Assembly (NCBI RefSeq): GCF_024808255.1
Contig: NZ_JANTYS010000014.1
Span: 62,001 to 126,000, forward strand
Source: Mucilaginibacter dorajii
Lineage (GTDB): Bacteria > Bacteroidota > Bacteroidia > Sphingobacteriales > Sphingobacteriaceae
DNA length: 64,000 nt
Reading direction: 5' to 3'
The notes beneath the pieces were generated by a model. It was not told where the DNA came from. It saw nothing but the letters and a program-made list of their open reading frames with translations, and ran no database searches. Position 1 is the stretch's first letter. Each line of letters opens with the position of its first letter. Below are positions 26,665-35,587 of this stretch, in pieces. Made by a program: the position numbers and the translations under genes.

Positions 26665-26758
26665 CTGTCATGCTGAGGTACGAAGCATCTATTATTGAGC
26701 TTTGCAAAGCGAAGATGCATGGCGTAGATTAGATTCTTCACTGCGTTCAGAATGACAG
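26665..26758. repeat. Inverted-repeat element of the GTCAT..GAAG family
   Basis: Left arm 26665-26690 (CTGTCATGCTGAG, then ACGAAGCATCT) and right arm 26731-26758 (AGATTCTTCACTGCG, then TTCAGAATGACAG) are imperfect reverse complements about 40 bp apart. Same family as the elements at 13441-13785. Confidence 0.78.
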
Positions 26759-26855
26759 TTTTCTAATATATGTTCTGGCTATAACCTCAACCCCAATCTG
26801 TACATCTGGAATTTGAAATCTGCACATTTAAACATCAATTCGTACATTCGCATAT

Positions 26856-28904
26856 ATGCACTTCATCTACCCGGCATTTTTATTTGCATTGCTTACGTTA
26901 GCCATCCCGGTAATTATCCATTTATTTAATTTTCGTAAGTTTCAGCGGGTAAATTTCAGCAACGTTCAGTTTTTAAAAGAAATTCAGGAACAGCAATCAT
27001 CCCGCAGGAATTTAAAAGAACGACTGATCCTTGCGTCACGATTATTGGCACTGGCCTTTTTGGTATTCGCGTTTGCACGTCCGTTTATCCCCGCTCAAAA
27101 CGCGGCAAATACTGGCCGGCAAAACGCGGTGAGTATTTTTGTAGATAACTCCTACAGCATGCAAACCCTTAACCGCGAGGGTTCATTACTGGATGATGCC
27201 AAACAAAAAGCCAAAGAAATAGCATCGGCCTATAATATTAATGATCGTTTTCAACTGCTTACTCAGGATTTTGAGGGCAAACACCAACGAATGCTAAGCA
27301 GGGATGAGTTTAATGACGCGGTAGACCAGGTAAAGATCAGCGCGCAAAGTCGCGGCCTGCAGCAGATCATCAGCAGGCAGCAAAGTTTATTGGTTACCCA
27401 GCCCGGCGCTGCAAAATCGGTGTATATTATATCCGATCTGCAAAAAAATATGGCCACTAAGGCATTGAAAACCGATAGTGCCATCGCCATAAATCTGATA
27501 CAATTAAAAGCCGGTAACCTGCCCAATGTAGCTGTTGATTCGGTTTGGTTGCTCAGCGCCATTCACCGGCCTGGCGAAAGCGAGAAACTGGTGGTGCGCC
27601 TGCATAACTATGCCGATGAAAAGGCCGAAAAAGTTCCGCTGAAGGTTATTATTAATGGTGCTCAAAAAGCTTTGGGTAGCTATACCATAGCCGCAAGGGC
27701 CGTACAAAACGACACGCTGGCTTTTATGGGTTTGCAGGCGGGCTGGCAGCAAGGCGAGGTTGTTTTGCAGGATAACCCAGTTACTTTTGATAATCAATTC
27801 TACTTCAGCTTTAATGTAGCACAACAAATGCCCGTTTTGCTGATTGATGGCGGTACGCCAAACCCATACCTGAGGGCTGTTTTTGCTTCAGATCCATTTT
27901 TTAACGCACATAACACTCCAGATGGTAATGTTAATTACACGGCCCTGGGTACCTATCCCATCATCGTGATCAGCGATATTAAAACGGTATCAACCGGGCT
28001 GGCACAGCAACTAAAAAACTATGTAAATAAAGGTGGCACATTGGTAGTGTTCCCGGCTATTGATGCCGATTTGAACAATTACCGCGTTTTTTTACAGGCG
28101 ATGAATGCGGCTTATCCTGAAAAGCTGGTGCCCGATGAAGCTAAGGTGTCGGCACTTAACCACCAAAGTCCGGTATTTAAAAACGTGTTTGAAAGCTTCC
28201 CGCCCAATCCCGATCTGCCGGTCGTAAAAAAATATTACCAGCTGAGCGCAGCGCATGGCAGTCAGGATAATTTAATGACGCTTACCGGCGGCCAAACTTT
28301 TTGGGCTGGTTACAATAGCGGCAGGGGAAAGGTTTACGTAGCTGCCGTGCCCCTTAACGAAGATTTTAGCAACCTGCCACGCCACGCGCTTTTTGTGCCG
28401 ATACTATTCAGGATAGCGCTGCTGAGCGGGCACGACCTGCCTTTATTTTATACACTGGGTGCAGACGAAACCTTAGAAGTGCCACCCGTGCAGCTTACCG
28501 AGAAGCAACTGCTTAAATTAACCAAGGGCGGGCAAAGTACTATTCCGGATGTAAGGCAGCAGGATGGGAGTACCTTGCTTTATGTGTCTGATCAATTGCA
28601 TGAGCCGGGTATTTACACTTTAAAAAAGCAGGATAGCACCCTGGCGACGCTGGCATTTAACGATAACAGGAATGAATCGGACCTGAGTTATTTAACGCCG
28701 GCTGCTTTAAAAGAAATTTTACCTAAACAAGCCTCCTTAATACCAGGTAGTAACGCATCGTTAAAAGGTATTGTAGCCGAAACAAATTTAGGCACGCAAT
28801 TATGGAAACTTTGTATAATTTTGGCATTGATTTCGCTGGCTGCCGAAATTTTGCTCATCAGGTACTTTAAGCCCGGTGCGCAGGTGGTAAAACAGGCGGT
28901 TTAA
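26856..28904 (+). CDS. BatA-domain membrane protein with VWA-like region
   Basis: 682-residue inner-membrane protein. The N-terminal BatA domain (residues 1-78) has two helices around IPVIIHLFNFRKFQRVNFSNV and ERLILASRLLALAFLVFAFARPF. A von Willebrand A-like fold follows (VSIFVDNSYSMQT, about 90-230), then beta-sandwich and glutamine-amidotransferase-like segments, and a last helix near residue 655. Such proteins accompany Bat aerotolerance operons, but function is unproven. It is followed closely by the dihydroorotase-like gene, a pairing I recall across Bacteroidota. Confidence 0.82.
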   Translation: MHFIYPAFLFALLTLAIPVIIHLFNFRKFQRVNFSNVQFLKEIQEQQSSRRNLKERLILASRLLALAFLVFAFARPFIPAQNAANTGRQNAVSIFVDNSYSMQTLNREGSLLDDAKQKAKEIASAYNINDRFQLLTQDFEGKHQRMLSRDEFNDAVDQVKISAQSRGLQQIISRQQSLLVTQPGAAKSVYIISDLQKNMATKALKTDSAIAINLIQLKAGNLPNVAVDSVWLLSAIHRPGESEKLVVRLHNYADEKAEKVPLKVIINGAQKALGSYTIAARAVQNDTLAFMGLQAGWQQGEVVLQDNPVTFDNQFYFSFNVAQQMPVLLIDGGTPNPYLRAVFASDPFFNAHNTPDGNVNYTALGTYPIIVISDIKTVSTGLAQQLKNYVNKGGTLVVFPAIDADLNNYRVFLQAMNAAYPEKLVPDEAKVSALNHQSPVFKNVFESFPPNPDLPVVKKYYQLSAAHGSQDNLMTLTGGQTFWAGYNSGRGKVYVAAVPLNEDFSNLPRHALFVPILFRIALLSGHDLPLFYTLGADETLEVPPVQLTEKQLLKLTKGGQSTIPDVRQQDGSTLLYVSDQLHEPGIYTLKKQDSTLATLAFNDNRNESDLSYLTPAALKEILPKQASLIPGSNASLKGIVAETNLGTQLWKLCIILALISLAAEILLIRYFKPGAQVVKQAV

Positions 28905-28933
28905 TCAACAAAAATCCTTTTAAAGCAGTGCTA

Positions 28934-30184
28934 ATGAATTTGCTTATCAAATCTGCCACTATCCTTGATCCCGGATCACCTTTTCATCAACAAGTTGCCG
29001 ATATTTTAATTGAAAACGGAGTTATAACCCGCATTGCCGATGATATTGAAGCCGATGCAGAGCTGATCGAAGCCGAAGGCAAATATGTATCGCCGGGTTT
29101 TTTTGACCTTAATTGCAACATTGGCGAATTAGGGCTGGAAACTAAAGAAGATATGCTATCGGGCACACGTGCCGCCGCTGCCGGAGGTTTTACCGGTGTG
29201 GCCATGATGCCAAACACCGCCAACCCGGTACATTCAAAAGCCGAAGTTGAATATCTTATAAACCGTGCCAAGGGTAACCTGGTAGATGTTTATCCTTTAG
29301 GAACCATATCGCACAAACGCGAAGGGAAAGACCTTGCCGAAATGTATGATATGCACCTGAGTGGTGCCAAAGCCTTTACCGACGGCAACCGCCCGGTACA
29401 GGATGCCGGCCTGATGGAGCGTGCCTTGTTATACACCCAGGGTTTTGATGCCATGGTTTTTTCGTACCCCGAAGATACTGCCATAGCCGGTAAAGCTAAA
29501 GTGAACGAAGGTGAAGTTAGTACCCTGTTAGGCATGAAGGGCATCCCTTCATTGGCCGAGGAACTGATGATTGCCCGCGACCTTTACCTGGCCGAATACA
29601 CGGTATCAAAAATACATTTCAGTACCATATCTACCTCCCGCTCGGTCGAGCTGATCCGCGAGGCTAAACGCAAGGGGTTGGAAGTTACCTGCGATGTGGC
29701 GGCCCATCATTTGATCCTTACAGACGAAGCCTTGCTGGGTTTTGACAGCCAATATAAGGTAAAGCCACCTTTGCGCACTAAAGACGATGTGAAGGCTTTA
29801 ATCAAAGGTTTAAAAGATGGTACCATAGATGCCATTGTATCGCAGCATACGCCGCACGAGATTGAGTTTAAAGATGTGGAGTTTGAAGTAGCCGCTTATG
29901 GTATGGTAGGTTTTCAAACCGCTTTGCCGCTTGCCCTTAAAACAGGTTTACCCGTTGAACTGATCATCGAAAAACTGGCCATTGCCCCCCGCGAAATTCT
30001 TGGGGTGGAGGTTCCTGTTATTGCAGAAGGTGAACAGGCCAATGTGGTTGTTTTTGATGTAGATGCGGAATGGGAATACAACAGCAAAAACAATTTGTCA
30101 AAATCGGTAAATTCTCCTTTTATAGGCCAAAGCCTAAAGGGCAAGGTACTGTTAACGTACAACAATCAACAAATACTTAAATAG
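28934..30184 (+). CDS. Dihydroorotase-like protein lacking the metal-binding HxH
   Basis: 416-residue amidohydrolase homologous to dihydroorotase (PyrC). The ATG at 28934 is preferred to the in-frame GTG at 28928. The entry motif that should read DxHxH is DLNCN (Asp58, Asn60, Asn62), and the late DHAPH is QHTPH (Gln304 for the catalytic Asp). ITR-like KVKPPLRT and CDVAAHHL are kept. Without the zinc ligands it is unlikely to hydrolyse dihydroorotate; known inactive PyrC homologues act as structural partners of aspartate transcarbamoylase. That role is a guess here. Downstream gene starts after 7 bp. Confidence 0.85.
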   Translation: MNLLIKSATILDPGSPFHQQVADILIENGVITRIADDIEADAELIEAEGKYVSPGFFDLNCNIGELGLETKEDMLSGTRAAAAGGFTGVAMMPNTANPVHSKAEVEYLINRAKGNLVDVYPLGTISHKREGKDLAEMYDMHLSGAKAFTDGNRPVQDAGLMERALLYTQGFDAMVFSYPEDTAIAGKAKVNEGEVSTLLGMKGIPSLAEELMIARDLYLAEYTVSKIHFSTISTSRSVELIREAKRKGLEVTCDVAAHHLILTDEALLGFDSQYKVKPPLRTKDDVKALIKGLKDGTIDAIVSQHTPHEIEFKDVEFEVAAYGMVGFQTALPLALKTGLPVELIIEKLAIAPREILGVEVPVIAEGEQANVVVFDVDAEWEYNSKNNLSKSVNSPFIGQSLKGKVLLTYNNQQILK

Positions 30185-30191
30185 AAAAACA

Positions 30192-30860
30192 ATGATCGAT
30201 CCGAAAATAGAAATTGCCTTCCAGGCGGCCTTAGAGGCATTTTCAAAATACAGCAGCTTTGATGCCTCATCGCTAACCGGCGATTTTGGTGACGTGTTTG
30301 CTTTAGATGAAGACTTTTTAGATAAAGTAGATGCCCTTGACGCGGTATTTGATAACAACCCCGACGTAGAAGCTTTACGCGAGGTGTTCTTCGATTTACT
30401 GATGATCAACTTTTTTAGTGCCGATGTAAAGAAACTGGAAGAAGACTACCTGGATACCCCGGAATGGGAAGATATTGAAGAGCAAACGCTTGACCGTGGT
30501 ACCGAACTGTTAAACCTGCTGCTATACCTAAATGAGTGCGAAGATGAAGACATTGAGCCTGAATTGGAAGACTACCTGAAAGAATTTTTATTGGTTGATG
30601 AAGACGAGTTCCAGGACGAATACCGTATTTACGAACCGGTAATAGCCAACCAGATATTGATGGAAAGCCCGGTTGAGGAGATCAGTAGTGTAGCCAAAAG
30701 CCTGCCCGAAGATTCGGAACTGGCCGAACTGTTTTACCCGATGATGTGCTTTTTCCAAAACGTTGACCCATCACCTGACGCTAAAGCAGTAATTGCCGAG
30801 AACGCTTTGGAAAAAGAGTTTGATATGGCCGTGTTAGAGATCCTGATTAATTTTCAATAA
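30192..30860 (+). CDS. Conserved acidic protein of unknown function
   Basis: I do not recognise a family. The 222-residue protein is strongly acidic, rich in Asp, Glu, Leu and Phe, predicted to be helical and soluble, with no signal peptide, cysteine cluster or catalytic motif. Repeated patterns such as LDEDFLDKV, EEDYLDTPEWEDIEEQ and VDEDEFQDEYRIYEP suggest a helical scaffold. It is packed 7 bp after the dihydroorotase-like gene and 27 bp before the DUF4199 gene, so it likely shares their transcript. Confidence 0.75.
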   Translation: MIDPKIEIAFQAALEAFSKYSSFDASSLTGDFGDVFALDEDFLDKVDALDAVFDNNPDVEALREVFFDLLMINFFSADVKKLEEDYLDTPEWEDIEEQTLDRGTELLNLLLYLNECEDEDIEPELEDYLKEFLLVDEDEFQDEYRIYEPVIANQILMESPVEEISSVAKSLPEDSELAELFYPMMCFFQNVDPSPDAKAVIAENALEKEFDMAVLEILINFQ

Positions 30861-30887
30861 TTTTAACAAACACTAAAACTTAAAACG

Positions 30888-31481
30888 ATGACAATTGACA
30901 TTAAACAATTAAGAACATCTGCAGTTACTTTTGGACTGATTTTAGGTATTGCATTAGTTATATTGAATATACTATCATTTTATGTTATCATATCTACATC
31001 ATCTGTAATTGCTATATCGGCTACACCCTTTATATTTTCTGTTTTATTGCCAATTGCATTGGTTATTGTATTATGTTTTAATCTTAGGAAAAAAATAGGT
31101 GGTTCGTGGAATTTTAAGCATGCGGCTACCGGTATTTTTATCATGTTTTTGGCTGCTTTTGTAGTGAAATTCATTGTTTATGATCAGTTATTTACAAAAG
31201 TAATCGAACCCAATACGGTTCAAAAAACTGAAACTGCTATGGTAAATGCGGTTACTACCTTTTTAGAAAAAAGTAACACCAGTCAGGATGTGATTGATAA
31301 AAAGATGGAGGAGATACAAAAGCAATTTGATGCTCAAAAGAACGTTACAATCGGAAAAGAGATACAAAGCATAGGTATTTCTATTATCTTCATGTTTGTG
31401 GTGGCAGTTATATTTGCTGCTTTCTTTAAAAAAGAAATCCATACTTTTAATCCTAATTTAGATAATGATCCAGCGGTTTAG
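30888..31481 (+). CDS. DUF4199 membrane protein
   Basis: 197-residue inner-membrane protein with four helices (about residues 10-33, 40-62, 78-100 and 158-180) and a charged soluble loop between the third and fourth (about 105-150) containing coiled-coil-like MEEIQKQFDAQK. This matches the DUF4199 family of Bacteroidota, whose function is unknown; members often lie beside dolichyl-phosphate mannosyltransferase and pyrC genes. It is the last gene of its transcript, since a strong terminator follows 20 bp later. Confidence 0.85.
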   Translation: MTIDIKQLRTSAVTFGLILGIALVILNILSFYVIISTSSVIAISATPFIFSVLLPIALVIVLCFNLRKKIGGSWNFKHAATGIFIMFLAAFVVKFIVYDQLFTKVIEPNTVQKTETAMVNAVTTFLEKSNTSQDVIDKKMEEIQKQFDAQKNVTIGKEIQSIGISIIFMFVVAVIFAAFFKKEIHTFNPNLDNDPAV

Positions 31482-31500
31482 ATGATATATTATATAAACA

Positions 31501-31540
31501 AAACAGGCCTTTTCTGAAAAGAAAAGGCCTGTTTTGTTGT
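31501..31540 (+). terminator. Terminator after the DUF4199 gene
   Basis: Perfect 14-bp arms at 31501-31514 and 31521-31534 around AAACAGGCC and GGCCTGTTT, a 6-base loop, then TTGTTGT. Confidence 0.85.
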
Positions 31541-31558
31541 CGGAAAAAAAATCAGCAC

Positions 31559-31588
31559 AAAAAAAGAGACGCATCTACATACGTCTCT
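31559..31588 (-). terminator. Terminator after lysS
   Basis: AGAGACG at 31565-31571 pairs with CGTCTCT at 31582-31588; on the minus strand a T run follows. It lies about 50 bp beyond the lysS stop codon. Confidence 0.8.
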
Positions 31589-31637
31589 AAAATAATATCA
31601 AAAAAAGCTTTTTGCTTTAAGCCTTCTGCTTTCAGTG

Positions 31638-33359
31638 CTATTCAAACCAGGCCATTACCACTTCTTTGGCAGGCATGGTAATATCAAGCTTTAGTTTTTT
31701 GCGCATACCGCCAAGGTCATTAAACACCTTGTTGGGGTTGCCGGCTTTAAGTTCTTCAACAGTGTTAAAGCCCATTTTATTTAGTACCGGTACCCACTCG
31801 GCAGGTACACCGATGTTTGTAAAGTCTTCGATAGTAACTACTTTAGCCTTTTTCTCTGGGCGCATCTGCGGGAAAAATAATACTTCCTGTATGGTGCTTT
31901 GGTTGGTCATCAGCATCACCAAACGGTCGATACCGATACCCAGCCCCGATGTTGGCGGCATACCGTACTCAAGGGCGCGCAAAAAGTCATCGTCCATCGC
32001 CATCGCCTCGTCATCACCACGACCGGCCAAAATCAATTGCTCCTCTAAACGCTCGCGCTGATCAATAGGGTCGTTTAATTCCGAATAAGCGTTCGCTATC
32101 TCTTTGCCGTTTACAAACAGCTCAAAGCGCTCCACCAGGCCGTCTTTAGTACGGTGCTTTTTAGCCAGCGGCGTCATCTCGATAGGGTAATCGGTAATGT
32201 ATGTCGGCTGGATCAGGTTATGCTCTACCTTGGCGCTAAAGATCTCGTCTATCAGCTTGCCTTTGCCCATGGTAGGGTTAACTTCTATCTTAAGGTCGGC
32301 GCAGGTTTCACGCAAGCCGGCTTCGTCCATGGCAGATACATCGATGCCTGTATATTTCAGGATAGAATCATACATAGATAGTTTTTCGTACGGGCCTGCA
32401 AAGTTGATCTCGTTACTGCCAACCTGTACCACAGGGATACCATGAACGGCTTTAGCAACGGTTTCCAAACACTCCTCAACCATGGCCATCATCCATATAT
32501 AGTCTTTATAAGCTACATAGATTTCCATAGCGGTAAATTCCGGGTTGTGGGTACGGTCCATGCCCTCGTTGCGGAACATTTTACCAAACTCATACACTCC
32601 ATCAAAGCCGGCTACAATAAGGCGTTTCAGGTAAAGCTCGTTAGCGATACGTAAAAACAGCGGCATATCCAGCGTGTTGTGGTGCGTAGCAAACGGACGG
32701 GCCGCGGCGCCGCCGTGTACGGGTTGTAATATGGGAGTTTCAACCTCCATCCAACCCTGGTTGTTAAAGTAATCACGCATGCTGCTAATCACTTTTGAAC
32801 GGTTGATGAAAATTTGTTTGTATGCAGGGTTAACCGTTAAATCAACATAACGTTGGCGGTAACGCAGTTCAGGGTCGGTAAAACCGTCGTGGATAGTTCC
32901 ATCTTCCTCGCGTTTAACAACAGGGAGCGGTTTAAGTGATTTGGACAGCACGATCAATTCACGTACGTGAACCGAGATCTCGCCCGTTTGGGTTAAAAAT
33001 ACATAGCCTTTTATGCCGATGTAATCGCCAATATCCAGCAGTTTTTTAAATACGGTATTGTATAAAGTTTTATCCTCATCAGGGCAAATATCATCGCGTT
33101 TCAGGTACACCTGGATGCGACCGGTTGAATCCTGTAACTCGGCAAAAGAAGCACTGCCCATAATGCGGCGCGTCATGATACGGCCTGCAATTACTACATT
33201 TTGGTAGGCCTCGGGTTTTATTGCAAAATTATCGGTGATATCCTGTGCCCAGGCGTTAACATCAAAAGCTTCGGCAGGGTATGGGTTAATGCCCAGTTCC
33301 CTTAATTGTTGTAAAGATTCGCGACGGATAATTTCCTGCTCGGATAGTGCAATACTCAT
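31638..33359 (-). CDS. lysS: Lysine-tRNA ligase, class II
   Basis: Charges tRNA-Lys. The ATG at 33359 (MSIALSEQEIIRRESLQQL) is chosen; the frame stays open to 33506 but the extra 49 codons are unlike the family. The 573-residue protein has an N-terminal OB-fold anticodon domain (about 50-160), class II motif 2 (FRNEGMDRTHNPEFT) and motif 3 (GLGIGIDRLVMLM). After the catalytic domain a tail of about 70 residues (VTIEDFTNIGVPAEWVPVL onward) forms a helix-hairpin-helix-like extension, as I recall from other Bacteroidota enzymes. Confidence 0.95.
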   Translation of the reverse strand: MSIALSEQEIIRRESLQQLRELGINPYPAEAFDVNAWAQDITDNFAIKPEAYQNVVIAGRIMTRRIMGSASFAELQDSTGRIQVYLKRDDICPDEDKTLYNTVFKKLLDIGDYIGIKGYVFLTQTGEISVHVRELIVLSKSLKPLPVVKREEDGTIHDGFTDPELRYRQRYVDLTVNPAYKQIFINRSKVISSMRDYFNNQGWMEVETPILQPVHGGAAARPFATHHNTLDMPLFLRIANELYLKRLIVAGFDGVYEFGKMFRNEGMDRTHNPEFTAMEIYVAYKDYIWMMAMVEECLETVAKAVHGIPVVQVGSNEINFAGPYEKLSMYDSILKYTGIDVSAMDEAGLRETCADLKIEVNPTMGKGKLIDEIFSAKVEHNLIQPTYITDYPIEMTPLAKKHRTKDGLVERFELFVNGKEIANAYSELNDPIDQRERLEEQLILAGRGDDEAMAMDDDFLRALEYGMPPTSGLGIGIDRLVMLMTNQSTIQEVLFFPQMRPEKKAKVVTIEDFTNIGVPAEWVPVLNKMGFNTVEELKAGNPNKVFNDLGGMRKKLKLDITMPAKEVVMAWFE

Positions 33360-33571
33360 GTTTTGAACGGTATTTTTATTAAAGGTGCAAAAATAGCGTT
33401 TTAAATGGTTTATAGGACTGTAACGATGCAATATTTTGCTTATACAGCTATACCCGGCGAATTTTAAGGGAGCTTGAGGATAACTGTTAAAAAGAGGAGG
33501 AGGCATTACGCAAGAAATTGCCGGGACGGTTTTTGGCCGGCGGCAATATCATCTCAATAAATAATTGAGGT

Positions 33572-35569
33572 TTAGTTGTTTTGAATAGTGATCTTATTAT
33601 CGCCAATTACTTCTACTACAACATTTTTGGCTTTATTGCCCAATTTGGCTACTTTATCGGGGTTAAAACCGTCGTAAAGTAAAATTTTATCGGCAGTGAT
33701 ATCTAAACGCTGGCCTTTATTTAAGTGTTTATCAACAATTTGATTATTTACAATAAATAGCGGCTGTGGCTCATTATCGTTTTTTGCCATGTAGGAGATT
33801 TTTGTTGATTCAATTACGCTTGATTTATCTTCAAATTTACCTTTGGCTCCATATACCATAAATGTGTTACGTGGTTGTGTGGCTATTGTTGCCTGTATTT
33901 TTGCTGCCGGCGACAAAGTTGCCGCCGCAGGTTTAACGTCGGGGGAGGCAGTGGGTTCGGCCGGGGTTACAGCAGGCTCGGGGCTAACAGGTTTAACATC
34001 AGGACCTGGCGCAACTGCCGGAACCAATTTAGTGCCTTTTTTGCCATTTTTTAATTGAACAGGGGGGAGGGGCGGCAAAGGTAATCCTACGGCACCTGTA
34101 GGTGGCGCTGGTGGAGGCGGAGGTGGCATTTTATTGATGTCTTTTGATGCCTTTGGATCTGCAGGTGGCGGTGGTGGCGGCGTTTTAAAGTCGGCCGAAA
34201 CTACCGGTGGGGCAGGTGGTGGTGGTGGCGGAATTTTTTTAGCGCCTTTTGAACGCACTGGTGCTGCCGGCGGTGGTGTCTTAAAATCGGTTGAAACTAC
34301 CGGGGGCGCAGGTGGTGGTGGCGGTAACCTGTGCAAATTTTTATGTGGCGCTATACCGGCAGGTGGCATTGGCGGCGGTGGCGGCATTTTAGGGAATATC
34401 AGCATTTTGGGGAATGTGTAGCCGTATTTTTCCTGTAACATGGCCAGCTCGGTAGTGCTTGCTTTACTTTTGTAATACTCTTTTTGCGCACCGTTTTTAT
34501 CGGTGATGATCACCCTAAAATCGGTTTTGTTGTTAATAAGATAGCCGGTTTCCTCGTACTTGTAGCCTTTGCCGGTTATTGCTTTTGATTTAATTTGCGT
34601 GTGTGATAAGGTATCGGCAGCATTTTTGGGCGCTTTAACAGTAGTTTCCAAAGCAGTTTTATGCTTTGGTGCCAGGTCAATAAGCGCGTAATTTTTACTA
34701 AAAGCCAGCGTGGATGCGCAAAGCATCCCTCCGAAAATGGGAATGGCCACCAGGTATTTTAGCCTTGCTAACCTACCCGAACGTTTTTGATTTAACATAA
34801 TGATCCTCTTTTTTAACAGGTTGTAATTGAAAAATGAATGCGTAACAGATGATCCGGTTAGCCCGTAAGCGTTATCAACCAAAAAGGTAGAATAGGCCAG
34901 GGGATCGTTACGCTGGGCCGCGGTTTGCTCATCAGCAATATATTCATGTACCGTTTTCAGGCTTATTTGTAACAGGTAAATGATGGGGTTAAACCAGTTG
35001 ATGATTTTGATAAGCTCGATAAAAACAATATCAAACGAGTGTTTTTGGCGGATGTGCACCAACTCGTGCTGTATAATAATATCATTACCGATAGTTTTTG
35101 TGCCGATAAAAAGGTAGTTGAAAAACGAGAAGGCGGTATCGGTATCTTCCACATCAATCAGCTTATACTTATTATCAATCAGCGTTTTGCCCGATGTGGT
35201 AAGGTTAATGAGCCTGAACAGCTTGATAAACAGTAATAAAGCCAGCACTGCGATTCCAACAATATAAACAGCCCATAAAACATCATCACAGGTAATTTGA
35301 TGAACCGTGGCCGGCTGGGGAGCAGGCGTACTTACTACCCGTACATTTTGCACCGCGTTATAGCTTATCGCTGTAATTTCGGGCAGCTTCTCTGCCGGTT
35401 TTAAAGTGCCTATCTGTACAACAGGCAGGATAAACGATAGGATACAACTCAACAACAGGTAGACCCGGTTGAGCGTATAATAGGTTTCCTTATTTAAAAA
35501 CAGGCAGTAGCAGGCGTAAAATACGGCGAGGTAGATGTTCGCTTCGATAAGGTAATGCAGCCAGTTCAT
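33572..35569 (-). CDS. BlaR1-like M56 membrane peptidase with proline-rich region (third in operon)
   Basis: 665-residue M56-family metalloprotease. Four N-terminal membrane segments surround the cytoplasmic zinc-peptidase domain with HELVHIRQKH near residue 168 and the second-part ADEQ. A last helix lies near residue 280 (YLVAIPIFGGMLC). The extracytoplasmic part carries clusters of PPPPP and PPAPP (about 390-505) and a Pro/Ala/Thr region, then a small folded end. It lacks the penicillin-binding sensor of BlaR1, so its signal is not a beta-lactam by homology. Spaced 18 bp from the preceding paralogue. Confidence 0.85.
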   Translation of the reverse strand: MNWLHYLIEANIYLAVFYACYCLFLNKETYYTLNRVYLLLSCILSFILPVVQIGTLKPAEKLPEITAISYNAVQNVRVVSTPAPQPATVHQITCDDVLWAVYIVGIAVLALLLFIKLFRLINLTTSGKTLIDNKYKLIDVEDTDTAFSFFNYLFIGTKTIGNDIIIQHELVHIRQKHSFDIVFIELIKIINWFNPIIYLLQISLKTVHEYIADEQTAAQRNDPLAYSTFLVDNAYGLTGSSVTHSFFNYNLLKKRIIMLNQKRSGRLARLKYLVAIPIFGGMLCASTLAFSKNYALIDLAPKHKTALETTVKAPKNAADTLSHTQIKSKAITGKGYKYEETGYLINNKTDFRVIITDKNGAQKEYYKSKASTTELAMLQEKYGYTFPKMLIFPKMPPPPPMPPAGIAPHKNLHRLPPPPPAPPVVSTDFKTPPPAAPVRSKGAKKIPPPPPPAPPVVSADFKTPPPPPPADPKASKDINKMPPPPPPAPPTGAVGLPLPPLPPVQLKNGKKGTKLVPAVAPGPDVKPVSPEPAVTPAEPTASPDVKPAAATLSPAAKIQATIATQPRNTFMVYGAKGKFEDKSSVIESTKISYMAKNDNEPQPLFIVNNQIVDKHLNKGQRLDITADKILLYDGFNPDKVAKLGNKAKNVVVEVIGDNKITIQNN

Positions 35570-35587
35570 TTGGTCATTGTTTAATTG

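Noticed and set aside
33360..33506. 49-codon N-terminal extension of lysS
   Set aside because: Not similar to the family N-terminus and preceded by no obvious start context; the ATG at 33359 fits.
33843..34421. Glycine-rich plus-strand open frames
   Set aside because: They are the antisense of the proline-rich codons in the M56 gene.
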